Positions 1 through 7,390 of a DNA stretch of 18,440 nt are shown in pieces. The notes beneath the pieces are model-generated. The model was not told the origin of the DNA. It saw nothing but the letters and a program-made list of their open reading frames with translations, and did no database searches. The stretch is taken from NCBI GenBank assembly GCA_046756565.1, contig JBHHWO010000089.1, positions 1 through 18,440 on the forward strand, written 5' to 3'. Source of the stretch: CALZIK01 sp046756565 (GTDB lineage: Bacteria; Acidobacteriota; Thermoanaerobaculia; Multivoradales; JAHEKO01). How positions within the stretch are numbered: position 1 is the first letter of the stretch; each line of letters starts with the position of its first letter. Position numbers and translations under genes: made by a program.

Positions 1-1
1 G

Positions 2-658
2 GACTACGTGCTGATTTCTGTCGAGAGCGGCTACCAAGCTTTGGACAAGTTGGAGAGTGCGGCGGCCGATCTGGTCATCGCCGACGTTCATATGCCCGGA
101 GCCAGTGGCTATGAGGTGTGTCGGGAATCCAAACAGCGAGCTCCCGACACGCCGGTGATGCTGCTGGTCGGGACTTTCGAGTCGTACGACGAGGACCAGG
201 CCGAAGCGGCCGGGGCAGACGAGCATCTCAAGAAACCGTTCGATTCCCAGGATCTGTTGAGCCGCGTGCGCGAGCTCCTGTCCCGAAATGAGTCCGACGC
301 GGGATCGGGAGCCGAGTCCGAGTCGGCTACGGCTGCGGCGGCAGAGGATCTGCAGGCGGCGGAGGCTGCGGCGGCGACGCCCGAATCCGCGGACGATTCG
401 GACGAGCCGGAGGACTACGGTGACGCAGGCGGATCGGAAGAGCCGGAGCCCGAGGAGCCGGCCGAGGTACCGGCCGAGACCACCGATAAGGCGGCGCCGC
501 TGGAGCTGTCCGACGAAACCGTCGACCGCATCGCCCGCAGGGTCGTCGAGCTCTTGTCCGAAGAGGCGATCCGGGACGTCGCCTGGGAGGTGATCCCAGA
601 TCTGGCCGAAGTCGTGATCAAGGAGCGATTGCACGAGCTGGAAAGCCAGGTCGAGTGA
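2..658 (+). CDS. Response regulator receiver protein with acidic linker and C-terminal helical module (5' partial)
   Basis: The reading frame is open to the left edge, so the start and roughly the first 20-25 residues, including the early acidic residues of the receiver fold, lie outside the window. The GTG at 8 falls inside the domain and is not the start. Counting from that GTG, the phospho-acceptor is Asp26 in IADVHMPGASGYE and the conserved Lys is in LKKPF near residue 80. The usual Thr/Ser switch position reads LLVGTFE, so it appears to be Val or Gly. Residues about 95-165 are a low-complexity Glu/Asp/Ala/Pro linker. The last 50 or so residues form amphipathic helices (AIRDVAWEVIPDLAEVVIKE). 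No DNA-binding or enzymatic output domain is present, so the protein probably acts through protein-protein contacts in a phosphorelay. The helical tail may be a partner-binding or localisation element; this is inference. The stop is 4 bases before birA. Confidence 0.88.
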   Translation, partial: DYVLISVESGYQALDKLESAAADLVIADVHMPGASGYEVCRESKQRAPDTPVMLLVGTFESYDEDQAEAAGADEHLKKPFDSQDLLSRVRELLSRNESDAGSGAESESATAAAAEDLQAAEAAAATPESADDSDEPEDYGDAGGSEEPEPEEPAEVPAETTDKAAPLELSDETVDRIARRVVELLSEEAIRDVAWEVIPDLAEVVIKERLHELESQVE

Positions 659-662
659 CTCG

Positions 663-1472
663 ATGCCGGCGCCCGCCGAGTCGCCGGATCCGCCTCGGCG
701 CGGGTTTCCCGAGTTCAGTCGCCGCCTGCTGAGACAAACGCACTCCGATCCGGGGGCGTGGGTCGTGCTCGCACAGGTCGATTCGACCAACTCGATGGCT
801 CGGCGCTACCTGGAGCGGCTCGGGGAGGACGCTGGAGCCTGTTGCTTCGTGGCCTGGGAGCAAACTGCAGGCCGGGGCCGGAGAGGCAGAACCTGGGCGA
901 GCGCGCCCGGTCTCGGGCTATACATGACCCTGGTCGTTCCGCAGATACCGCAGGATCTCCACGCGGCCCTACCGCTGCTCGTGGTCTGCGGTTTGGCACG
1001 AGTCGTCGAAGACGGCCTCGTCCCCGACGTATGCGTCAAGTGGCCGAACGATCTTCTGAGCTCGGGCCGCAAGCTCGCGGGTGTTCTGGTGGACACGATC
1101 AGCCGACCCGGCCGCCCAGTGACTGCGATCGTCGGAATTGGCCTCAATGTCCATCACCGAACCGAGGAGCTTCCGCTCCCCTCGGCGACCTCTCTGGATC
1201 TGGAAGGCGCGCCTCCAACCGACCTGGCCGATCTCGCCTGGGCCGTTCGATCCGGGATCGGTGGCCGGATCGAGGCTGGTCCATCCGTCGAGGCGGTGGT
1301 CGAAGAAGTCCGTCGGCTGACGTGTCACCGGGAGGGGGATCGTTTGCGATGCGTAGCGGGAGCCGAGGTGGTCGAGGGCCGGTTTGCCGGGTTCGACGCA
1401 GAAGGCTGCTTGCAGCTCGAGAGCGCGAACGGCACTCTGACCATTCGTTCCAGCGAGATCCTCGAGGAGTGA
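663..1472 (+). CDS. birA: Biotin--[acetyl-CoA-carboxylase] ligase (monofunctional BirA)
   Basis: This enzyme makes biotinyl-5'-AMP from biotin and ATP and transfers biotin to the carrier-protein lysine of biotin-dependent carboxylases such as acetyl-CoA carboxylase; it is cytoplasmic. Family signatures are in order: VDSTNSMARR (39-48), the adenylate-binding loop GRGRRG (70-75), KWPND (126-130), GRKLAG (135-140, Lys137 matching the biotin-contacting lysine) and VGIGLNVH (157-164). A small SH3-like C-terminal domain covers about 215-269. At 269 residues it has no N-terminal winged-helix domain, so it should be a class I enzyme that does not repress biotin genes. The ATG at 663 follows the response regulator stop by 4 bases with no strong Shine-Dalgarno sequence. 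Its stop overlaps the next start (GTGA). Confidence 0.95.
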   Translation: MPAPAESPDPPRRGFPEFSRRLLRQTHSDPGAWVVLAQVDSTNSMARRYLERLGEDAGACCFVAWEQTAGRGRRGRTWASAPGLGLYMTLVVPQIPQDLHAALPLLVVCGLARVVEDGLVPDVCVKWPNDLLSSGRKLAGVLVDTISRPGRPVTAIVGIGLNVHHRTEELPLPSATSLDLEGAPPTDLADLAWAVRSGIGGRIEAGPSVEAVVEEVRRLTCHREGDRLRCVAGAEVVEGRFAGFDAEGCLQLESANGTLTIRSSEILEE

Positions 1473-2197
1473 CCGGAGACCTGAACCGGTCTTCGGACTC
1501 GGCCCTGGATCACAGCTACTTTCGTGCTCTCGAGGATGCCTTCGTCCGGCTTCGGGGAGCTCCGCTGCTGCTCTCACCTGCCGATTGGCAAGTGGCGAAG
1601 GAATGGCGCCGGCAGGGGATCCCGTTGGAGCTGGCTATTCGTGTGCTGGAGAGGATCTTCGAGCGCCAGGAGAGCGCCGAGAAAAGGACCGGCATTCGAA
1701 GTCTGCGCTACTTCCGCAAGGCGGTGGAGGGCTCGTGGCTGAGAATCGTGGAGATGGGCGGCGACCCGAAGGAGGCGGACAGTGCGGAACCAATCGACGT
1801 CGAAGAACGGCTCACCCGGCTGGTGACGGCTCTGAGACTCGCGCGCAATCAGAGCGAGGCACGGCCGGCGAGCCAGACCGCCGGCCTGACGACGATCCTG
1901 GATCAAGCTCTGGAGCGGATTAGCGAGCTTTCCGGCGAGGCAAAGGAGGTCGAGGGAGCCTTGGCCCGCATCGATTACTGGATGCTCCAGCGCCTGCGGG
2001 AGAGTCTCGATGAGCGGACGCGGAGTTCGATCCGCGAGGACGTGCGCGGCAGCACGACCGATCTTTCGAATCGGCTCTCGGAAGATCGGGAGCGGCAGGT
2101 TCGTAGGCTGCTGTTCGACGGGCGTATGCGGGAGATCCTGGGTCTTCCGGTTCTGTCGCTGTTCGGGACCCACGCCCAGCCGCCGGACTCGGGCTAG
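1469..2197 (+). CDS. Conserved-looking helical protein of unknown function
   Basis: I do not recognise a characterised family. The start is taken as the GTG at 1469, which overlaps the birA stop as GTGA and gives 242 residues. The same frame stays open much further upstream, but only as an antisense-like shadow across birA. The product is soluble, charged and mostly helical, with no signal peptide or membrane segment. Residues about 12-90 look like a compact domain: a RGAPLLLSPADW segment, then a GIPLELAIRVLERIFERQ helix, then IRSLRYFRKAVEGSW. The rest is rich in Arg and Glu and probably extended or coiled helix, with LSEDRERQVRRLLFDGRMRE near the end. The N-terminal layout recalls small helical DNA-replication accessory domains, but no catalytic or binding motif is visible and I assign no function. 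Tight coupling to birA and position ahead of comEC support a real gene. Confidence 0.8.
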   Translation: MTGDLNRSSDSALDHSYFRALEDAFVRLRGAPLLLSPADWQVAKEWRRQGIPLELAIRVLERIFERQESAEKRTGIRSLRYFRKAVEGSWLRIVEMGGDPKEADSAEPIDVEERLTRLVTALRLARNQSEARPASQTAGLTTILDQALERISELSGEAKEVEGALARIDYWMLQRLRESLDERTRSSIREDVRGSTTDLSNRLSEDRERQVRRLLFDGRMREILGLPVLSLFGTHAQPPDSG

Positions 2198-2247
2198 ATC
2201 GCCCGCCCGGGCGCCAGCTGGCACGTCCGAAAGGCGTCTCTACCTGC

Positions 2248-4539
2248 GTGTCGAGAGGACGCACTCCGGCCCTGCAGCCGGCCCTGTTCGCCCTGGCCGG
2301 TGTGCACCTTGCGGCCACCGGCATGCCGCTTGGTGGAGAGCCGGCGGCTGTGCCCCTGGGTCTCCTGCTGACTGCTCTGGGTTGGGGCCTCGGACGTCGT
2401 GTCGGGCGCGCCTGTTTTTGGCTCGGCATCGGATTGCTCGCGGTCTGGGGCCGCGCGAGTGCGGCGGAAGAGTGCTTCCCGCGTATCGATCTCGCCAGGC
2501 CGGTGGAGCTAGCGGGCGTGCAGCGTGAGCCCTGGCAGCGAGCCGCGGGGGGCTGGGTGAGCTCGGTCGAGGTGAAGCGAGTCCGGCAGAAAGGCACAGT
2601 CCTGGGCTGCTGCAGCTCTCTCCGAATCAGCTACGGCGGCGAGTCTCCTCCCGTCGGATCGGATGCGGTTCGCTTGAAGGGATTCGTGAGACGTGCTGGG
2701 GCTCATCGCAACGCCACCCGGCGACATCCGCTGCCCCGATCTCCCGCGTACTGGCGAATGCACCTCAAGAGTCGCCGTTTCTGGCGGGAGGACCGCTTCG
2801 CCGAGACCTCGCTTGTTGGCCCTGCCGGGCGGCGTCTGCGGGCATGGCTGGAGCCCGGGCTATCCGAATCGGAGAGCCGACCGGGCATCTCGGTCGCCCG
2901 CGCCCTGGTCCTGGGCGACCGAAGAGCACTGAGTAAAGAGACCACCCGTTCCCTGCGCCGCTTCGGCCTGTCCCATCTGTTTGCCGTCTCGGGCCTGCAC
3001 GTAGCTCTGGTCGGGCTGCTGGTGCACACGGGTCTCAGGCCGGCTCCCCATGGTCCGCGGCTCGCTGCGACCGGAGTAGCGGTCGTGGGCTATCTGCTGC
3101 TGGTGGGTGTTCGCTCTTCGATCGTGCGAGCGACCGCGATGGTGCTTCTGGGCTCATGGGCGGTGCTTAGAGAACGGCCGCCAGACGGCCGGCAGGCACT
3201 GTGTGTGGCGGCTGCGGGCCTGGCGCTGCTGGATCCAGCCCTGATCTTCGAGCTGGGATACCAGCTGACCGTGTCGGCGAGTGCAGGAATCCTGTGGCTG
3301 AGACCGATGCTGGAGGAGCGATGGCAGACGGTGCCGCGCGTTCTCCGGTCAGGTCTGGCGGCGACCGTCGGTGCCCAGCTCGCGAGCTTGCCCTGGACGG
3401 TGAGTGCGTTCTCGATCGTGCACCCGCTGGCGCCGCTATTCAATCTGGTGGCCATCCCCTGGATGGCCGGTTTCGGCTTCCTGGCGTTCGTAGGCACTGC
3501 CGCCGGGCGTATCCTGCCCGCTCTGCGCGAGGGTGTGTTCGACCTGCTGGACGTGGCGGTACGACCGCTCGGTTGGCTGGAGCTCCTGCCGGCTTCGAGC
3601 TTGTGGACCTGGCCGATCGCACTGACCTTCTGGGAGGCCTGTGCGGCGTCGGCCGCACTTGTCGCGGTGTTGCTCGCTCGTCGCGCCTTCACGCGGGGAG
3701 CCAGTGTGGTCGTCGCGATCGTCTTGCTCCTTGGACCCGCGCCGAGGGCGCTGCCAGAAGTGGTCTTTCTCGACGTGGGACAGGGCGACGCGATCCTGCT
3801 GCGGGACGGCGGAACCGCCGTCTTGGTGGACGGCGGCGGGTGGCGTCGAGGCGACCTGGCGGCTCGGGTCACGATTCCCGCTCTCGCGCGGCTGGGCGTA
3901 CGCCGCCTGGATCGTGCGATCGTGAGTCATTCCGACGTAGATCACTGTCAGGGTGTCGCCGACCTGGCCCGCTATCTTCCGGTCACCGCGGTCTGGACGG
4001 GTTCCGGTGCGGCTGCATCGCCCTGTGTGAGAGAGCTGGTCTCGATCCCTCGCGTTCGCTGGAGGACGGTGTGGCGAGGAGAGCGCCTGACGGTCGGCCC
4101 CCTGGAGCTCGAGATACTCCACCCGGCGCCGGCCGGCCCGGCAGGCGGAAACGATGGCTCGCTGGTGATTCGAGCGCACGTGGGAGGCGGGACGATTCTC
4201 CTCACCGGGGACATCGAGGCCTCGGGCGAGGCGCGTCTGCTTCGCGAGGTCGGTTCCGAGCGCCTGCGGAGTCGCATCCTGAAAGTGGCCCATCACGGCA
4301 GCCGCACGTCGACGACCACGCGGTTCCTGCGCGCCGTCGGGCCCAGCGTGGCCGCGATCTCGGCCGGCAGACGGAACCGCTATGGTCACCCGTCCTCGGA
4401 AGTGCTCGACCGGCTACGAAGACAGCGAGCTCATGTGGTCAGGACCGATCGCGACGGCATGATCAGACTCCGGTTCACGGATGCGATCACGGAATCGCCT
4501 GCGGTGTCCGATCATGACCGTCTCGGTGACCTAGACTGA
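2248..4539 (+). CDS. comEC: DNA internalisation/competence protein ComEC (Rec2 family)
   Basis: ComEC forms the inner-membrane channel that carries single-stranded DNA into the cytoplasm during natural transformation. The 763-residue product has the full family layout: an N-terminal hydrophobic region (about 8-75), a soluble OB-like part (DUF4131 type, about 80-190), the Competence membrane domain with its signature SHLFAVSGLHV (242-252) and several further membrane segments to about 500, and a C-terminal metallo-beta-lactamase-like domain. That last domain shows FLDVGQGDA (507-515), the metal motif SHSDVDH (560-566), TGD (653-655), KVAHHGS (679-685) and YGHPS (712-716). The HxDxDH pattern and AHHGS motif look intact, so the nuclease-like domain may be active. 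No comEA or pilus genes are nearby. The GTG start at 2248 is the least certain point: its ribosome-binding site is weak, and Met26 (ATG at 2323) is an alternative. Confidence 0.95.
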   Translation: MSRGRTPALQPALFALAGVHLAATGMPLGGEPAAVPLGLLLTALGWGLGRRVGRACFWLGIGLLAVWGRASAAEECFPRIDLARPVELAGVQREPWQRAAGGWVSSVEVKRVRQKGTVLGCCSSLRISYGGESPPVGSDAVRLKGFVRRAGAHRNATRRHPLPRSPAYWRMHLKSRRFWREDRFAETSLVGPAGRRLRAWLEPGLSESESRPGISVARALVLGDRRALSKETTRSLRRFGLSHLFAVSGLHVALVGLLVHTGLRPAPHGPRLAATGVAVVGYLLLVGVRSSIVRATAMVLLGSWAVLRERPPDGRQALCVAAAGLALLDPALIFELGYQLTVSASAGILWLRPMLEERWQTVPRVLRSGLAATVGAQLASLPWTVSAFSIVHPLAPLFNLVAIPWMAGFGFLAFVGTAAGRILPALREGVFDLLDVAVRPLGWLELLPASSLWTWPIALTFWEACAASAALVAVLLARRAFTRGASVVVAIVLLLGPAPRALPEVVFLDVGQGDAILLRDGGTAVLVDGGGWRRGDLAARVTIPALARLGVRRLDRAIVSHSDVDHCQGVADLARYLPVTAVWTGSGAAASPCVRELVSIPRVRWRTVWRGERLTVGPLELEILHPAPAGPAGGNDGSLVIRAHVGGGTILLTGDIEASGEARLLREVGSERLRSRILKVAHHGSRTSTTTRFLRAVGPSVAAISAGRRNRYGHPSSEVLDRLRRQRAHVVRTDRDGMIRLRFTDAITESPAVSDHDRLGDLD

Positions 4540-4544
4540 GGCCG

Positions 4545-5459
4545 ATGCTGGAAGCGCTGACCATCGTAGGACCTACGGCGGCTGGAAAGAGCGGCCTGGC
4601 GATGCGAATCGCTCCCGATCTCGGCGGGGAGATCATCAATGCCGACGCGCTCCAGGTCTACCGGGGGCTGGACATCGGTACGGCGAAGGCCTCGGTCGCC
4701 GATCGTGAACGGATCGGCCACCACATGCTCGATGTCGCCGATCCGGAGGAGCGCTTTTCGGCCGGCGCGTTCGCCCGCATGGCGCGGGCGGTCATCGAGG
4801 CCCTGACGAGCGCGGGGAAGCTGCCGATCCTGGTCGGGGGCTCCGGCCTTTACCTGAAAGCCCTGCTAGAGGGAATCACCGAGATCCCGGAGGTTCCAGA
4901 TCGTGTGCGTAGACGCCTTCTTGGGCGCCTCGAGACCGAGGGCCTGCGGGCCTTGCGAACCGACCTTCAACGACTGGACACCGCCACCGCGGCGCGCCTC
5001 GCGCCCGGCGACACCCAGAGAGTGCTTCGAGCCCTCGAAGTGGTGATCGGAACCGGACGACCGCTGTCGGAATGGATTGCCGAAAAACCCCCAAGGAAGC
5101 AGGAAATCCAGGCTCGCAAGATCGGTTTGACGCTGTCGAGAGGGCTCTTGTACGATCGCATCCGCGCCCGAGTGGAGTCGATGCTGGAGGGCGGTTGGCT
5201 GCATGAGGTCGAGTCCCTGCTCAATCGAGGCTATTCAGGAGAGGAGCCAGCGTTTCAAGCGATCGGCTACCGGCAACTGGTCCGGCACCTTCGGGGCGAG
5301 AGCTCGCTTGAGGAGGCCGTAGACGAGACCGTTCGCTCGACCCGGCGATATGCCAAGCGCCAACTTACCTGGTTCCGCGCCGATGCCGGGATCGCCTGGT
5401 TCGACGCCTCCGATGCCGATGCCCTCGAGAGCGAGGTTCGCAGCTGGCTGGTGAAATGA
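4545..5459 (+). CDS. miaA: tRNA dimethylallyltransferase MiaA
   Basis: MiaA transfers a dimethylallyl group from DMAPP to N6 of A37 in tRNAs that read codons starting with U, which stabilises codon-anticodon pairing. The 304-residue product is of normal length. It has the P-loop GPTAAGKS (9-16), NADALQVYRGLDIGTAKAS (32-50) with the catalytic-type Asp34, HHMLDVADP (59-67), GGSGLYLKALLEG (98-110), QAIGYRQL (238-245) and RYAKRQLTWFR (268-278). The Ser usually seen after the Asp in the NAD(S) motif is Ala35 here, a mild variation. A GAGG at 4538-4541, overlapping the comEC stop, sits just ahead of the ATG. The stop overlaps the following lipoprotein start as ATGA. Confidence 0.96.
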   Translation: MLEALTIVGPTAAGKSGLAMRIAPDLGGEIINADALQVYRGLDIGTAKASVADRERIGHHMLDVADPEERFSAGAFARMARAVIEALTSAGKLPILVGGSGLYLKALLEGITEIPEVPDRVRRRLLGRLETEGLRALRTDLQRLDTATAARLAPGDTQRVLRALEVVIGTGRPLSEWIAEKPPRKQEIQARKIGLTLSRGLLYDRIRARVESMLEGGWLHEVESLLNRGYSGEEPAFQAIGYRQLVRHLRGESSLEEAVDETVRSTRRYAKRQLTWFRADAGIAWFDASDADALESEVRSWLVK

Positions 5460-6796
5460 GATCGCGAGTATCGATGGAGCAGCTCGCGGGCTGCGTATTG
5501 GCGCTGGCGAGCCTGTTGGCGGGGTGCGCGACCGCGCCGGCTCCGACTCCAGAGCGATCCACCGAACATGCCGAAGCGGCGTATCTGATCTCGCCGCTCA
5601 GGGGCTACCAAAGGAGCGTAAACGCCACCGAAGCCGAGCGTTTGCGCCGGGCACACGAGGCACTGGTGAAACACAGCGACAGTGCCGGATCTCGCGGCGT
5701 AGCGACCGAGCTGCTGGATGCCAGTCCCGATCTCCATCCCGCGTCCGTGCTGCTGGCGCAGTCGGCGTTCGTAGACGGGGACTTCGCCAGAGCTCTCGAG
5801 AGTGCAGGGGCGGTGGCGTCCGTCCATGCCGAGTACCTGGCGGCACAACTCCTGGTTGGCCGCGCCGCCGAGAAGTTGGATCGCATCACCGAAGCCTTCA
5901 AGGCCTATTCCACGATCGCGCCTCGCTCGGGCCTGGCGGAACGTCGCGCGGCGACGCTGCGAGACCGGGCGGTCGAGATCTCCGCAAACCGGGCCCAGGA
6001 CTTGATCGCCAGAGGCCGCTGGGAAGAGGCGGCTGGAGAGGTGGGCCAACTCGAGACCTGGGCGCCTGAACAGAAGCGAACTCTCGAGATTATTGCCCGC
6101 TTTGCGGCCGGGACCAAAGACGCCGGCCGCGAGCTCGAAGCGGTACGGCGGCTGGCCGGCTCGAACCCTTCTGGCGAGCTGCGGCGGCGCATGGCACTGC
6201 TCGAGCTCGATGTGGGTGATGCCGGCGCGGGAATGCGAATCCTCGAAGAGCTGGTAGCGGAGAGTCCTGGCGACGCCAACCTGGTGGCCAACCTCGACCG
6301 CGCGAAATTCCGCTGGCGGCTGGGTCTTCTGCCCGAGGACGTGGTCGAGCTTCTCGATCGTCCGGAGCTGGCCCGCGCTGAGCACGCGAAGTTGTTGTTT
6401 TGGCTATTTCCGGATGTGCGATACGGACGGCCCGGCGAGGGGCGAATCGCTTCCGACATCCTGGATCACCCGCACCGGCATGAGATCGCGCGAGTCGTCA
6501 ACCTCGGGCTCATGCGGGTGGATTCGACTCTGCATCTGTTCTACCCGGATCGGCCCTTGACCCGGCGGGAGGCTCTGCAGAGTATTCTGCGGATTCTGGA
6601 CTCGCGGCGGGCGAGACCCGCCTGTTTCGGGGACTCGGATCCGAGGGCCCGGCTCTCGACCCAGACCCTGTGCCTCTTGTCGGCGCGCTGCGGCCTGCTG
6701 GCCGAGCCGGCCGATTGCCTGCCCGAAGCCGGAGCCTCGGGTCAATTCGTCGAGGGCGTCGGCTTTGCGGCTCTGAACATATCCGGCGGCCAATGA
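5456..6796 (+). CDS. Lipoprotein with TPR-like helical repeats and an SLH-like C-terminal module
   Basis: The N-terminus is a lipoprotein signal: a short basic start, a hydrophobic stretch, and the lipobox LLAGC with Cys24 as the predicted lipidated residue, followed by an Ala/Pro/Thr-rich linker. Residues about 40-310 are amphipathic helical pairs typical of TPR-like scaffolds (for example ELLDASPDLHPASVLLAQ and ALESAGAV). After this, FPDVRYGRP (318-326) and VNLGLMRVDSTLHLFYPDRP (347-366) followed by LTRREAL resemble an S-layer homology motif, with its FxDV start, central GLM and Y/FxPDxPLTRxE end. The protein probably sits at the periplasmic face of a membrane and binds envelope polymers or partners; the function is not known. 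The ATG at 5456 overlaps the miaA stop as ATGA. Met7 (5474) is a possible alternative and leaves the lipobox intact. The stop overlaps pgsA as ATGA. Confidence 0.85.
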   Translation: MRSRVSMEQLAGCVLALASLLAGCATAPAPTPERSTEHAEAAYLISPLRGYQRSVNATEAERLRRAHEALVKHSDSAGSRGVATELLDASPDLHPASVLLAQSAFVDGDFARALESAGAVASVHAEYLAAQLLVGRAAEKLDRITEAFKAYSTIAPRSGLAERRAATLRDRAVEISANRAQDLIARGRWEEAAGEVGQLETWAPEQKRTLEIIARFAAGTKDAGRELEAVRRLAGSNPSGELRRRMALLELDVGDAGAGMRILEELVAESPGDANLVANLDRAKFRWRLGLLPEDVVELLDRPELARAEHAKLLFWLFPDVRYGRPGEGRIASDILDHPHRHEIARVVNLGLMRVDSTLHLFYPDRPLTRREALQSILRILDSRRARPACFGDSDPRARLSTQTLCLLSARCGLLAEPADCLPEAGASGQFVEGVGFAALNISGGQ

Positions 6797-7347
6797 ACCT
6801 GACCATCCCGAATCTCCTGTCCATCGCCAGGATGGGGCTGATACCGTTGTTCGTGATTGCGGTTCTGGAGCAACAGCCCCAGCGCGCCCTGGCGGTCTTC
6901 GTCATCGCCGGCGTCACAGACGCGCTCGACGGGTTGATCGCACGCTACCTCGACCAGCAATCGGTACTCGGTGCCTATCTGGATCCGATCGCGGACAAGC
7001 TGCTGCTGACGACGGCGTTCGTGATCCTGGCGATTCCGAACACACACACCGGAATCCTCATCCCGATCTGGATCACCGTGCTAGTCCTGGCCCGGGACGT
7101 GACTATCCTGGTGGTGTCGCTGGTCTTGCAGCTGGTGATGTCGATCACGGAGTTCCCGCCGATGACTTTGAGTAAAGTCAACACGGCGGTGCAGATCACG
7201 GCGATCATCCTGGTTCTGATCACCGGCCTGACCGAGTCGATCGACACTCTGGTGTTGGGCACGCTCTACCTGGTGGCGGGTCTGACCGTGCTCTCCGGTT
7301 TGCTCTACATTCACCACGTCAACAAGATGTTGGCCGCTCGTGATTAG
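6793..7347 (+). CDS. pgsA: CDP-diacylglycerol--glycerol-3-phosphate 3-phosphatidyltransferase
   Basis: This is an integral membrane enzyme of the CDP-alcohol phosphatidyltransferase family. PgsA makes phosphatidylglycerophosphate, the committed step to phosphatidylglycerol and cardiolipin. The family metal-binding motif is complete: Asp43, Asp46, Gly47, Ala50, Arg51, then Gly60, Asp64 and Asp68 with the exact family spacing. The sequence is DALDGLIAR followed by GAYLDPIADK. The rest is hydrophobic segments spread to the C-terminus. The start is set at the ATG at 6793, which overlaps the upstream stop as ATGA. It gives the typical N-terminus MNLTIPNLLSIARM and the usual length of 184 residues. 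The same frame is open further upstream but without family similarity. Assignment to PgsA rather than another alcohol acceptor rests on length and the N-terminus, since the motif alone is shared across the family. Confidence 0.92.
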   Translation: MNLTIPNLLSIARMGLIPLFVIAVLEQQPQRALAVFVIAGVTDALDGLIARYLDQQSVLGAYLDPIADKLLLTTAFVILAIPNTHTGILIPIWITVLVLARDVTILVVSLVLQLVMSITEFPPMTLSKVNTAVQITAIILVLITGLTESIDTLVLGTLYLVAGLTVLSGLLYIHHVNKMLAARD

Positions 7348-7377
7348 AGGCCGGCTCGCCGACCGGATCTGCTGCTA

Positions 7378-7390
7378 GGCTCGACGAGCC
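7378..7390. repeat. Short inverted repeat abutting the permease start codon
   Basis: GGCTCGACGAGCC is a perfect inverted repeat (5-base arms around GAC, or 6-base arms around one base). It lies in the 43-base pgsA-permease spacer and ends directly before the GTG at 7391. It occupies the place where a Shine-Dalgarno sequence would be. There is no T tract, so it is not an intrinsic terminator. It may be chance in GC-rich DNA, or it may affect translation initiation. Confidence 0.3.

Noticed and set aside
758..1468. Upstream extension of the 1469-2197 frame across birA
   Set aside because: The extension is Arg/Gly/Ser-rich low-quality protein within a certain birA gene. The plausible protein begins at the GTG overlapping the birA stop.
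2204..2213. Ten-base palindrome CGCCCGGGCG after the 1469-2197 gene, considered as a terminator
   Set aside because: It has no loop of useful size and no T tract, and the next gene starts 35 bases later on the same strand. It is probably chance in GC-rich spacer.
3201..4517. Long alternative plus-strand frame inside comEC
   Set aside because: Its composition (Arg, Gly, Ala, Pro runs) is typical of an out-of-frame reading, and the ComEC motifs are all in the other frame.
7351..7366. CCGG...CCGG mini-hairpin after pgsA, considered as a terminator
   Set aside because: The stem is only four bases and no T tract follows.
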